20,263 bases of DNA from a virus, in the IMG/VR virus record IMGVR_UViG_3300043449_001046, positions 1-20,263 of that record, one strand, 5' to 3'. Below are positions 1-6,192 of this stretch, piece by piece (position 1 is the first letter of the stretch; each line of letters begins with the position of its first letter). The notes below the pieces were generated by a model, which did not search any database, was not told the DNA's origin, and saw only the letters and a list, made by a program, of their open reading frames with translations. The translations under genes were made by a program, and so were the position numbers.

Positions 1-364
1 AATTTAAAATTTCAGCATCATAAATCTTATTTTTAATATTATCTTTTGTAAAGTCGATAAGTTTTGGCGCGTTCTTTCCGCCCCATACTTCTTTGCGAAG
101 CTGATAATTTAAAAGTCTTGATGCAACATATTGATATTGAGGCTTTTCTTCTGAGATCAAACCAGAAGCAGCTTCAATCAAAGTGTTATGGATGTCTTTA
201 GACGATATGCCGTCAAAGAAAGAAAGGTTAGCGTTCATTGCGACTTCTTCAAACGAAGTGTCGGCAATGCCAGTGCAAGCCCATTCCAAAACTTTATTAA
301 TTTTATCAGCGTCGAACTTTTCAATTTCTCCGCTTCTCTTCTTTACAGTCATTAATTTTTTCAT
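1..364 (-). CDS. nrdA: Ribonucleoside-diphosphate reductase large subunit, N-terminal ATP-cone (partial)
   Basis: The first 121 codons of a class I ribonucleotide reductase alpha chain; the rest lies beyond the left edge. NrdA reduces ribonucleotides to deoxyribonucleotides for phage DNA synthesis. The translated start (MKKLMTVKKRSGEIEKFDAD) is followed by NKVLEWACTGI, the FFDGISSKDIHNTLIEAA segment and QYQYVASRLLNYQLRKEVWG. These are the hallmarks of the ATP-cone, the allosteric activity domain found at the NrdA N-terminus, here at about residues 5-95. Having an ATP-cone suggests the enzyme keeps ATP/dATP on-off control. Two in-frame ATGs (364 and 352) are possible starts and neither has a strong Shine-Dalgarno, so the outer one is used. 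A 71-nt gap with an AT-rich hairpin separates it from the upstream acetyltransferase gene. The family call is firm; whether an nrdB follows cannot be seen. Confidence 0.93.
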   Translation of the reverse strand, partial: MKKLMTVKKRSGEIEKFDADKINKVLEWACTGIADTSFEEVAMNANLSFFDGISSKDIHNTLIEAASGLISEEKPQYQYVASRLLNYQLRKEVWGGKNAPKLIDFTKDNIKNKIYDAEILN

Positions 365-382
365 AAAAAGTAAAATAGGGTA

Positions 383-405
383 AATGATTTTACATAAAAA
401 TCATT
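383..405 (-). promoter_or_regulatory. AT-rich inverted repeat upstream of nrdA
   Basis: A 9-bp perfect inverted repeat (aatgatttt / aaaatcatt) with a 5-nt loop lies in the 71-nt gap between the acetyltransferase stop and the nrdA start, about 18 nt before the ATG. It is not a classical terminator: the stem has only one G-C pair and no clean U-tract follows. It could be a weak terminator or processing site, an operator, or a structure affecting nrdA translation. It does not match the NrdR-box pattern as I know it. The structure is seen; the function is unknown. Confidence 0.35.
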
Positions 406-435
406 ACAGGTTCTAAAGAAAGTTGTGCCAAGAAT

Positions 436-906
436 TTATTTGTAACTCTTAACAAAACTAAGTGTATCCAATCTGAATCCGTTTGTCAAGTAAAACGCTT
501 GAACTCTAGGATCTCCACCGTTACACATGTACGAACAAGAAAAATAATCTATGTCGTTTTCAGCTACGAAGTTTTCCGCCGCTTGAATAACTTTAAAACC
601 ACCTCTTAAAGTAGGTTTAACAGAGATCCAAATAACTTCATTCAGTCCTCTTTTGGCACAAGTCCAATCAACGCTGACTAACCCAGCAAATATAGAGACG
701 GGTTCATTTTTTTCAAAATATACAAAAATAGCAGCGTCATTTTTAAATGTTAAAATCATTTGGCAAAGCTGGGACTTCAAGTGATCGAAGTCCCAATTGC
801 CAGCTACATGCTTTTGCTTATCACAGATCTTTTTTAGAAATGGACTTTTTTCCATTTCATTCAAGATGCTTCTAAGCTTTGTGGCGCTGGAGATTCTTTC
901 AACCAT
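436..906 (-). CDS. GNAT-family N-acetyltransferase-like protein
   Basis: A 156-residue protein with the shape of a GNAT acetyltransferase, which moves an acetyl group from acetyl-CoA to an amine. The support is in the C-terminal half: a strand (NEVIWISVKP) followed by LRGGFKVIQAAENFVAEN, which resembles the acetyl-CoA-binding motif A region, and then AFYLTNGFRLDTLSF, typical of motif B (the FY-x-x-x-GF signature). The R/Q-x-x-G-x-G/A loop is only partly kept (LRGGFK). The ATG at 906 is preferred: it lies 2 nt after the upstream stop, whereas the longer frame to 972 would overlap that gene by more than 60 nt with a basic, low-complexity extension. The substrate is unknown. It sits between a candidate annealing protein and nrdA, so it may be a stand-alone accessory gene. 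Confidence 0.65.
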   Translation of the reverse strand: MVERISSATKLRSILNEMEKSPFLKKICDKQKHVAGNWDFDHLKSQLCQMILTFKNDAAIFVYFEKNEPVSIFAGLVSVDWTCAKRGLNEVIWISVKPTLRGGFKVIQAAENFVAENDIDYFSCSYMCNGGDPRVQAFYLTNGFRLDTLSFVKSYK

Positions 907-908
907 TT

Positions 909-1697
909 TTACTTTAGAAACTTTAGAAGAGTGCGAGCTTCTTTTGCGGGAACGTCTGACCAAGACTTCCACTCTTTTGCCGCTTCATTGCGATAAGTTT
1001 CTTCCTTCCACAATTCTCTGAGCCAAGTTTTAAAATCCACGAACTCACCACTAGAATAAATATCCGTAAACTTCTTTTGCAGAACGCCTTGAGGAGAAAC
1101 GTCGGCAGATCCTTCATTAGCCGCAGGAGCTTTCGTTCCGTTGCCTTTTGCAATCTCGTCTTCGCCAACGATATGAATGCCAAGATAATTGCGAACAGCC
1201 CTGACAAATGCACGATTGGCGGCAATTGTTTCCAAAAACTTCTGACCAAATCCATCCGTGTTATCAAATGTAGCATTGGCTACATCCATAGTATTAATAG
1301 AAGACCAGCTTTCATCTCCATCAAGCTTATTTGTCGTTTCAAAACTATTGATCCAATCAATTTGGCATGTAGCGACAACATAATCCTTTTCCAACTTTGG
1401 AAATTGAAAATGAACTCTGGTATAGCCACGAAGCTTGGCAATCTCTTTAATGCCAGCAAGTTTAATCAAAAGCTGATCGTCTCGCAAACCTTCGCCAGTT
1501 TCTGGCACTGGCATATTGCGGCGGTTGAACCAATCCTTGTTTGGATAAAGATGGGCGGGGTTAACCATTGCTCTCCAATCAATTGAGCCGTCTTTCTTAA
1601 AGATATGATTTACGCCAATTAAAAGCCCGCGCTCATCACGAATTGTGGGCTTGCTCTGCTTTGTGTTCTGCTGTTCAGTTTGATTTTGATCGCTCAT
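909..1697 (-). CDS. Conserved phage protein, candidate single-strand annealing protein
   Basis: A 262-residue soluble protein I cannot assign with certainty. A polar Gln/Asn/Thr-rich N-terminus (about residues 1-20) precedes a conserved-looking core containing DDQLLIKLAGIKEIAKLRGY. Around residues 165-195 comes a helix, LETIAANRAFVRAVRNYLGI, followed by HIVGEDEI. A run of the form A-x-R-A-x-x-R-A-x-R-x-x-L-G-I followed by acidic residues is reminiscent of single-strand annealing proteins of the Erf/Sak/Rad52 type, so a recombination role is possible. After a Gly/Ala/Asn-rich linker, a C-terminal helical region of about 45 residues contains several Trp and Lys. The ATG at 1697 overlaps the upstream gene by 23 nt; a longer frame to 1820 would overlap it by 146 nt and is unlikely. 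Other explanations remain open. Confidence 0.5.
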   Translation of the reverse strand: MSDQNQTEQQNTKQSKPTIRDERGLLIGVNHIFKKDGSIDWRAMVNPAHLYPNKDWFNRRNMPVPETGEGLRDDQLLIKLAGIKEIAKLRGYTRVHFQFPKLEKDYVVATCQIDWINSFETTNKLDGDESWSSINTMDVANATFDNTDGFGQKFLETIAANRAFVRAVRNYLGIHIVGEDEIAKGNGTKAPAANEGSADVSPQGVLQKKFTDIYSSGEFVDFKTWLRELWKEETYRNEAAKEWKSWSDVPAKEARTLLKFLK

Positions 1698-2853
1698 CTT
1701 TGTAGATATAAAAATGTTCAGCATCTTCCCAGAATAAAGTGTCATTTGGGACTGGAGACGCTTTTGTGAATTTAGGAATATCTTTTTCCCAGAAAAGCTT
1801 GCAACTATAAACTTTTCCATCGGAAAGAAGAATCTTCTCTGATTCGAACATGTGGTTTTTATCTACATTGTCAAGAGTTTTGATTTCGTTTTTTTGAAAA
1901 ACTTCATCTTTTGACAAGCCAAAATCAAAAAATATTTCAGCAAGATCATTCCATTGAGCGTTGTCATCTGCTACTAGCGTAAAATTTATCCCTAGCGATT
2001 TTAAACTTTCAATATAATTAATATTTGTATTTTTGTCAACGATAAACATCAATGCGACAATTCGATCCTTAATAGCCGCAATCAAATTTAAATTAATTTC
2101 TTTATTTGTGATAAGGTTTATATTGGTAATTTGACAAATTTGTTGCAAAATTTTTTCATTAAAATGGTAATCCATTCTAATGTTACATATTTTATCTTTT
2201 AATATTTCAAGTTTTGGTAATGAGTTTGGAACAATTTCTATTACTGGCTTATGACAGTCTCTACCCATAAAAATTGTTTCGACTTTATCAAGATCATTTT
2301 TTATATTTAATTGATCTAATACGGCTTTTGCAATTTTTTCTGGCTTAATAGTATTTATGTTTTTCTTTTCTTCATTAAATGAAAAGGATGGTTTTCCGTA
2401 AATAGCCCAATCTGGCTCAATTAAAACTTGGTTATCTGGATTCCCCCAAACTGGGGCAGAGTTTTGAGCGTAACAATACGAATACAAAACGACCATTTTT
2501 TTATCGAAATAACTAGCAAAATGGACGGACAAACTGTCTACTCCAAGATACATGGAGCTATTTTTTATGATATACGGTAGATGCTTTAGGCTAGTTTTCC
2601 CTCTAAAATCTAAATCACATCCAGCTACAGATTGATCTGTAGGAAGCCCAACATGAACAATTTTATAATCTGGGGCGTATTGCTTGATAAAGCGAAAAAC
2701 TTTAGACCAATAATCATACTGTCTTGAGTTGCCTTTGCCGCTAGTTTGAAAAACTATGTATTTATCCAGTGTTATTGGATAATAATGCTCAAAAACAAAC
2801 GGTTTATCAATTTTTACTCCGCAAGATAATGCGTATCTATTTAATATATGCAT
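1675..2853 (-). CDS. GT9 (heptosyltransferase-like) C-terminal half plus unknown phage domain
   Basis: A 392-residue ORF whose first about 190 residues look like the second, nucleotide-sugar-binding half of a GT9 glycosyltransferase (ADP-heptose:LPS heptosyltransferase type). Visible marks are YIVFQTSGKGNSRQYD, a strand/turn KIVHVGLPTD, and MYLGVDSLSVHFASYFDKK at about 101-119, the typical GT9 D-S-x-x-x-H-x-A loop. The matching N-terminal half is at the end of the upstream ORF, in a frame one base away; the two are separated by TAAAATG. Residues about 196-392 form a different domain ending in ILLSDGKVYSCKLFW and FWEDAEHFYIYKD, which I associate with phage sugar-related proteins but cannot name. 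The ORF is either expressed by reinitiation or frameshift, or the split is a sequencing artefact at an A5 run. The sugar and acceptor are unknown. Confidence 0.7.
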   Translation of the reverse strand: MHILNRYALSCGVKIDKPFVFEHYYPITLDKYIVFQTSGKGNSRQYDYWSKVFRFIKQYAPDYKIVHVGLPTDQSVAGCDLDFRGKTSLKHLPYIIKNSSMYLGVDSLSVHFASYFDKKMVVLYSYCYAQNSAPVWGNPDNQVLIEPDWAIYGKPSFSFNEEKKNINTIKPEKIAKAVLDQLNIKNDLDKVETIFMGRDCHKPVIEIVPNSLPKLEILKDKICNIRMDYHFNEKILQQICQITNINLITNKEINLNLIAAIKDRIVALMFIVDKNTNINYIESLKSLGINFTLVADDNAQWNDLAEIFFDFGLSKDEVFQKNEIKTLDNVDKNHMFESEKILLSDGKVYSCKLFWEKDIPKFTKASPVPNDTLFWEDAEHFYIYKDERSKSN

Positions 2854-2863
2854 TTTAATTTTT
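2851..2863 (-). other. A5 slippage site / stop-start junction splitting a GT9 domain
   Basis: On the minus strand the junction reads ATT AAA AAT TAA A ATG. A lysine codon inside an A5 run (2859-2863) is followed two codons later by the UAA stop of the upstream ORF, and the downstream ATG begins 1 nt after it. Moving one base forward on the A5 run (AAA to AAA re-pairing) gives an open frame through ATT AAA ATG into the second ORF, restoring a continuous GT9 domain. Equally, TAAAATG is a normal layout for termination-reinitiation, and a one-base homopolymer error would give the same picture. Confidence 0.5.
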
Positions 2864-4756
2864 AATATTAAGTTCTATTTTATCTTTGCCGTTATGCTGG
2901 TAATCAAAAATCTTTTGCGTTCCAATGTGCGGAAGATATACGATATCAAAATATCCAGAGTTTTTCCCATGTCCTTCCATAGTTAATATATTTTCCATAT
3001 ATGGATGAAAAAGCAAAACTTTATGAACGAACTGGTTGCCATGCAATAACTCCGCGTATTCAGGCTTGGTGGAAAAATAAATATTATAATCTGGGTATAA
3101 TTTTTTTATCGAAGGAAGTAGAGATGTAGACAAAAATACATCTCCAGCGCTTTCTGGCATAACAAAAAGAATTCTTTTACCTTGATCCGACTTATCTAAA
3201 ACATCAGATAATTCTACTTTTAAGCCTTCGTTATTTTCTTTGATGGCGACTTGCTTAAAATAATTTAAAATGGCATCCCTTGACATTCCATTTTTTAATT
3301 GCTGTTTCCAATGCTTAAATCCATCATCATTTTCATCTAGATTTACTTTAAGAATATTTTTGTAAAGATCGATTATCCAAGAACTATCATCTTCAGTTTC
3401 GAGCGGAATATAATTTGGATTTCTTGGCTCAAATTTACTGTCGTAATTCCAAGGAATATTTGGAGCGGAGTCTATGATTTGCTCTAGCTTTTTCCCGATA
3501 ACCTCTGCTGAAAGATTTTCTAAAACAAACTTTTTGGCCATTTGCCCCATTTTATTCTTTTCGGCTTCTGGCATCTTGTAAACAACTTCCAATTGGTGAG
3601 CGATTGATTCTGGTAAAGTTGTTGCCTTAATAAAATTTGTTCCTGGTTCATAGTAAGGTTTCCAGTCAAGAGGTAAGCCTCCGCTGTCTTCTTTACAAAA
3701 GTCTTCGCCGCAGGAGTAGTTTGTAGCAAGGGTTATTAATTCTGTAAGCTTAGCTTCTGTTATTGGGATTTCTTGCCCTCCGCTTGTAAATGGATGGCAG
3801 TAAACATCCATTAAATTATAAATCTCGTTAAGCTGAGTTTCGTTGACTCCATGAGTAATATTAGTTGTTTCAACTGAATCTGGACTGCCGCAAAAATTAC
3901 ATTTGATCTTCTGGCCGCAGAATGGTTTAATTTCATACTGCTTGCATTTTTTACAAAAATATGTGGTTAAAATATCATTATGATTTATACCATTATCTTT
4001 GATTAACTGATTAATATCCCAACCTTCTGACCAGTGTGTATGAAGTAAAAGTTTAGCATTACAACTCGGATTCTTTTGCTTGAAAAGTTTAAACCCTTGA
4101 AGCAGATTTGGTACGCTTTTTCTTAATTGATTTCTGAACACGAACCCAATGATGAATTCTTCATTGAGGCTGAATTTATTTCGTATAGATTTTTTTTCAG
4201 TTGGGCTTAATTTACAAAACGACTTAGTTTCAGTAGCTCCTCTTAATGTTTTTACAGAGCCCTTTAGATATCCAAGTCTTTCGACCTCCCTTTCCGCAAA
4301 AGAAGACCAAGCGTAATAATGTTTTACTTTAGGTATGATTCTTTTTGCTTCCGCATAAAGAGGAAGAGAGTCAAGCGTCGTCCAAATCATGCAGTTTTCA
4401 TTCCACCACTTCCTATCTACTAAAGGAGATAAGCCCCAAATATCTTCTATACCGATATAAAAATCTGGCTTAACTTCTTTAATTAAATTATCTATTTCCA
4501 ATAGACCATAGGCTGCATTTCTTGTCTGATTTGGATCGCTGGAAATAGCTTGAAGTTTTGACAAGCTAGGTAAAGTGCCATAAGCCTTCCAAGGCAAAGA
4601 CTTTAATTCTTCGAAATCTTTGGGTTTACTATTAGCAAATTCTACAATGTTGTATTTGCCAGTTTTGTAAAGATAACGAAGAACATTTTTCATGTTCTTG
4701 CCGAATCCCGTGAACATTCGGCTATAATTGCTGTGAAAGACTACGGTTTTTTTCAT
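2855..4756 (-). CDS. GT4-type glycosyltransferase with zinc-ribbon insert, DUF4214-like domain and GT9 N-terminal half
   Basis: A 633-residue multidomain protein. Residues about 1-430 form a GT-B glycosyltransferase of the GT4 kind: a Rossmann-like start (TVVFHSNYSRMFTGFGKNMK), a middle strand GFVFRNQLRKSVPNLLQGF beginning the second Rossmann half, and GGQEIPITEAKLTEL at about 326-340, the E-rich donor-binding region. Between them sits a zinc-ribbon-like insert with C268-x2-C271 and C286-x2-C289, plus C280. Residues about 458-507 (WIIDLYKNILKVNLD, then GFKHWKQQLKNGMSRDAI) match the DUF4214 pattern. Residues about 527-633 begin a GT9 domain (RILFVMPESAGDVFLSTSLL, then YPDYNIYFST and YAELL) that stops early and continues in the next ORF. 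It overlaps the upstream gene by ATGA. It probably decorates a virion, phage DNA or host surface sugar; the target is not visible. Confidence 0.8.
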   Translation of the reverse strand: MKKTVVFHSNYSRMFTGFGKNMKNVLRYLYKTGKYNIVEFANSKPKDFEELKSLPWKAYGTLPSLSKLQAISSDPNQTRNAAYGLLEIDNLIKEVKPDFYIGIEDIWGLSPLVDRKWWNENCMIWTTLDSLPLYAEAKRIIPKVKHYYAWSSFAEREVERLGYLKGSVKTLRGATETKSFCKLSPTEKKSIRNKFSLNEEFIIGFVFRNQLRKSVPNLLQGFKLFKQKNPSCNAKLLLHTHWSEGWDINQLIKDNGINHNDILTTYFCKKCKQYEIKPFCGQKIKCNFCGSPDSVETTNITHGVNETQLNEIYNLMDVYCHPFTSGGQEIPITEAKLTELITLATNYSCGEDFCKEDSGGLPLDWKPYYEPGTNFIKATTLPESIAHQLEVVYKMPEAEKNKMGQMAKKFVLENLSAEVIGKKLEQIIDSAPNIPWNYDSKFEPRNPNYIPLETEDDSSWIIDLYKNILKVNLDENDDGFKHWKQQLKNGMSRDAILNYFKQVAIKENNEGLKVELSDVLDKSDQGKRILFVMPESAGDVFLSTSLLPSIKKLYPDYNIYFSTKPEYAELLHGNQFVHKVLLFHPYMENILTMEGHGKNSGYFDIVYLPHIGTQKIFDYQHNGKDKIELNIKN

Positions 4757-5211
4757 TCTGAAATTTCGAATACTTTGCGAAGATAATTTTCCATATATTG
4801 GGCAATAAGTTCTCCTTCGCCAAGCTCAAAACCAATCAAGAATGATTGCTCACCTTTTTTGATTGAAAAAGAAAGCGCGCTGTCTCCATTCTTCTTCTGA
4901 TACGGTCCAAACATGATTGATGTATTTGAACCTTGATAAGCGTGAACAGTAGAAAATTTGGAGCCAGTTCTGACTGCCCTAATAATAGATGCCGCCTCAG
5001 TTTCGTTAAGTTTAAGAGCGGCGGTCTTTTCTGGATTCTTGGCGTTTTCGCTGAATGAACCCTTGCGACTTTCTTCGTTCCAGCCAGCTTGTTTTACAAA
5101 GCTAACATAGAGATTAAGACCTTTTTCGTTTGCGTCTTTCGGGGGAGAAACGTTAAAAGAGACTGCTGTTCCTGTATTTGACTTGTTGGGTTTATAAAAA
5201 TTAAGGCGCAT
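4753..5211 (-). CDS. Conserved small phage protein, possibly ssDNA-binding
   Basis: A 152-residue soluble protein with no signal peptide or membrane segment. It begins RLNFYKPNKSNTGTAVSFNV, then a strand-rich body (GLNLYVSFVKQAGWNEES, LNETEAASIIRAVRTG, TSIMFGPYQ, GDSALSFSIKKGEQSFLIGF) and an acidic helical tail ending in MENYLRKVFEISE. Alternating strands ending in a helix, with basic and aromatic residues, loosely recall PC4/Whirly-type single-stranded nucleic-acid-binding folds. That is a guess from pattern, not a family match. Its stop overlaps the start of the glycosyltransferase gene (ATGA at 4753-4756), so translation of the two is probably coupled, although a functional link is not obvious. 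The start codon lies just after a small hairpin. Confidence 0.5.
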   Translation of the reverse strand: MRLNFYKPNKSNTGTAVSFNVSPPKDANEKGLNLYVSFVKQAGWNEESRKGSFSENAKNPEKTAALKLNETEAASIIRAVRTGSKFSTVHAYQGSNTSIMFGPYQKKNGDSALSFSIKKGEQSFLIGFELGEGELIAQYMENYLRKVFEISE

Positions 5212-5213
5212 AA

Positions 5214-5232
5214 ATCATCGTTTAAGGATGAT
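5214..5232 (-). promoter_or_regulatory. Small hairpin just upstream of the 152-residue protein gene
   Basis: A 6-bp inverted repeat (atcatc / gatgat) with a 7-nt loop ends 2 nt before the start codon at 5209-5211. It is in the 51-nt gap after the collar gene. There is no U-tract, so it is not an ordinary terminator. Its position over the ribosome-binding region could dampen initiation. Such short stems also arise by chance. Confidence 0.25.
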
Positions 5233-5262
5233 ATACGCGCCCTGATGTTTTTAAACTATATT

Positions 5263-5538
5263 TTAGCCTCTTGAGGGATAAACTCCTTGAATGCAAATTA
5301 CCTGTCTTGGAAGACCAAGTTGGCTCCAATCAACCTTAACTCCATCTTTGGTTGGTCGAAGATCTGGAAGAGCAAACGTAGACCTGCCGTCTCCCCCATA
5401 CGTTGTACCCAAAACGGAAAATAAGGCAGTGTTTGGATTTATTTGAAGAATTTGGCCGCTGCAATCTGCATACCCTCTTGGGGCGAAATTACCGGCGAAA
5501 GTTGAAATTGATCCTAAGATTTCGTCTGATTGGCTCAT
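5263..5538 (-). CDS. Phage tail collar domain protein
   Basis: A 91-residue protein consisting almost wholly of a phage tail-collar domain (Tail_collar type, also seen in microcystin-dependent protein family members). The diagnostic run is plain: LGSISTFAGNFAPRGYADCS, then GQILQINPNTALFSVLGTTY, GGDGRSTFALPDLRP. In tail fibres this domain lies near the distal end and is followed by a longer receptor-binding part; here only about 25 residues follow (GLPRQVICIQGVYPSRG), so this is a minimal stand-alone version. It may be a small virion decoration or fibre-associated protein. It is preceded by a 59-nt gap holding a short repeated tail-coding sequence, and no good Shine-Dalgarno is seen. The domain call is firm; the position in the virion is inferred. 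Confidence 0.88.
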   Translation of the reverse strand: MSQSDEILGSISTFAGNFAPRGYADCSGQILQINPNTALFSVLGTTYGGDGRSTFALPDLRPTKDGVKVDWSQLGLPRQVICIQGVYPSRG

Positions 5539-5540
5539 AT

Positions 5541-5580
5541 TATTTATTCTATAATAACTTTAGACATGGTATTTTCATCC
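5541..5580 (-). repeat. Copy A of a 40-bp imperfect repeat coding DENTMSKVIIE-stop
   Basis: It aligns without gaps to 5976-6015 with 31 of 40 identical bases. In the shared frame it reads DENTMSKVIIE then TAA, against DENDVSKVIIE then TAA in copy B. It is in the 59-nt gap before the collar gene and is in the same frame as the 125-residue gene upstream, but two stop codons (TAA at 5598-5600, then a TAG) separate them. Confidence 0.75.
5544..5567 (-). other. Seven-codon mini-ORF MSKVIIE, or remnant tail of a lost gene
   Basis: ATG at 5565-5567 to TAA at 5544-5546 encodes MSKVIIE. A GGA lies about 10 nt upstream of the ATG, so it could be read as a leader-type peptide before the collar gene, whose ATG begins 5 nt after the stop. 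The identical last six residues (SKVIIE) end the 70-residue protein upstream, so a decayed duplicate of that gene's 3' end is a more economical explanation. No function is claimed. Confidence 0.35.
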
Positions 5581-5597
5581 TATTTTATGTCCAGATA

Positions 5598-5975
5598 TTA
5601 ATTAAAGTTTAATGATTTGATGACAGTAGGTGGATTTTTTTGAAATTCAATATGGCCCGATAATTGTTCTTGGAAAACTTCTAGCGCAGTTTTAGGAAAA
5701 TACATTCCGCTTTGAGTAAGTTTGTCTGTCACCCATCCAATAATATCGTCTTTAGAGATTTGGCTAAATTCAATAAAGCCACTGCTGTTAGGAGAACCAA
5801 GCTCTGCCATCCCAATTCTATCTGAAGTCCAATACGGGACAGATCCGCTTGGGAAATCTCCTGTTTTAGCTTCAGATGCGGTGAGTCTCCAATGGACGAT
5901 TCTAACAACGTCAGTCATCCCATTCTCTGATGGAACGCACTCTACTGACGGGAATTCCCAAGAATAGTTGATCAT
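5598..5975 (-). CDS. Conserved phage protein of unknown function (DUF7936-like)
   Basis: A 125-residue soluble protein starting INYSWEFPSVECVPSENGMT, then DVVRIVHWRLTA, a Ser/Gly/Pro-rich middle, FSQISKDDIIGWVTDKL, and a C-terminus with QKNPPTVIKSLNF. The layout (a W-x-F-P start, DVV-x-x-VHW, D-x-x-x-GWV, and an ending like QKNP-x-V) matches a small protein common in structural regions of cyanophage-like and other marine phage genomes, which I associate with DUF7936. I do not know its biochemical role. It starts 3 nt after the 70-residue gene's stop, and the collar gene follows, so a virion or assembly role is plausible. Beyond its stop, the same frame passes two stops into the DENTMSKVIIE sequence. 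Confidence 0.65.
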   Translation of the reverse strand: MINYSWEFPSVECVPSENGMTDVVRIVHWRLTASEAKTGDFPSGSVPYWTSDRIGMAELGSPNSSGFIEFSQISKDDIIGWVTDKLTQSGMYFPKTALEVFQEQLSGHIEFQKNPPTVIKSLNFN

Positions 5976-6015
5976 AAATTATTCTATAATTACTTTTGAA
6001 ACGTCATTTTCGTCC
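5976..6015 (-). repeat. Copy B of the 40-bp repeat: 3' end of the 70-residue gene
   Basis: This is the coding end of the 70-residue gene (DENDVSKVIIE, TAA at 5979-5981). It is 31/40 identical to 5541-5580. Within the six shared SKVIIE codons, two differences (TCA/TCT and GTA/GTT) are silent third-base changes, which suggests the peptide was kept under selection for at least part of its history. Confidence 0.75.
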
Positions 6016-6191
6016 CACCTCGTCTCTTCCATAGAGCCTTCTGACTTTTTCTTTTTACGGCGATACTGCGAATAGCAAATAGCGGCCCTTTGCTTTTGAT
6101 TGGGGTATTCTTTCAGCATTGTTTCTGATGACATGCAAGATGAGATAAATTCGTCTTCTTCTTGATTTTTCTTTGGTGTTGGTAGTGGCAT
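5979..6191 (-). CDS. Small Cys-containing basic phage protein
   Basis: A 70-residue protein: MPLPTPKKNQEEDEFISSCM, then SSETMLKEYPNQKQRAAICY, SQYRRKKKK and a tail ending DENDVSKVIIE. The PLP-x-P-K-K start with FISSCM and Q-K-Q-R-A-A-I-C-Y-S-Q matches a small module widely seen in phage head/structural regions, sometimes fused to prohead protease or core proteins. Its exact role is not known to me. Two cysteines (C19, C39) in conserved-looking contexts could bind metal or pair. The C-terminal tail is separated by a charged Lys/Ser/Glu linker and is repeated downstream at 5541-5580. The start ATG at 6191 is 1 nt after the preceding membrane-protein gene, and the next gene starts 3 nt after its stop. 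Confidence 0.65.
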   Translation of the reverse strand: MPLPTPKKNQEEDEFISSCMSSETMLKEYPNQKQRAAICYSQYRRKKKKSEGSMEETRWDENDVSKVIIE

Positions 6192-6192
6192 A

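Noticed and set aside
383-405. The hairpin before nrdA as an NrdR box or rho-independent terminator
   Set aside because: It does not fit the NrdR-box pattern, and the stem has only one G-C pair and no clean U-run, so it is listed only as an inverted repeat.
415-436. TGGCAC on the minus strand upstream of nrdA, like a sigma-54 -24 element
   Set aside because: The -12 element (TTGC at the right spacing) is absent.
923-1276. A second minus-strand frame of 117 codons inside the same gene
   Set aside because: It is in a different frame of the 909-1697 gene, its translation has no family features, and it would overlap a better-supported gene completely.
1077-1586. A 169-codon open frame on the plus strand
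   Set aside because: It lies wholly opposite the candidate annealing gene, has no recognisable domain, and no other gene uses the plus strand. It is most likely a chance open frame.
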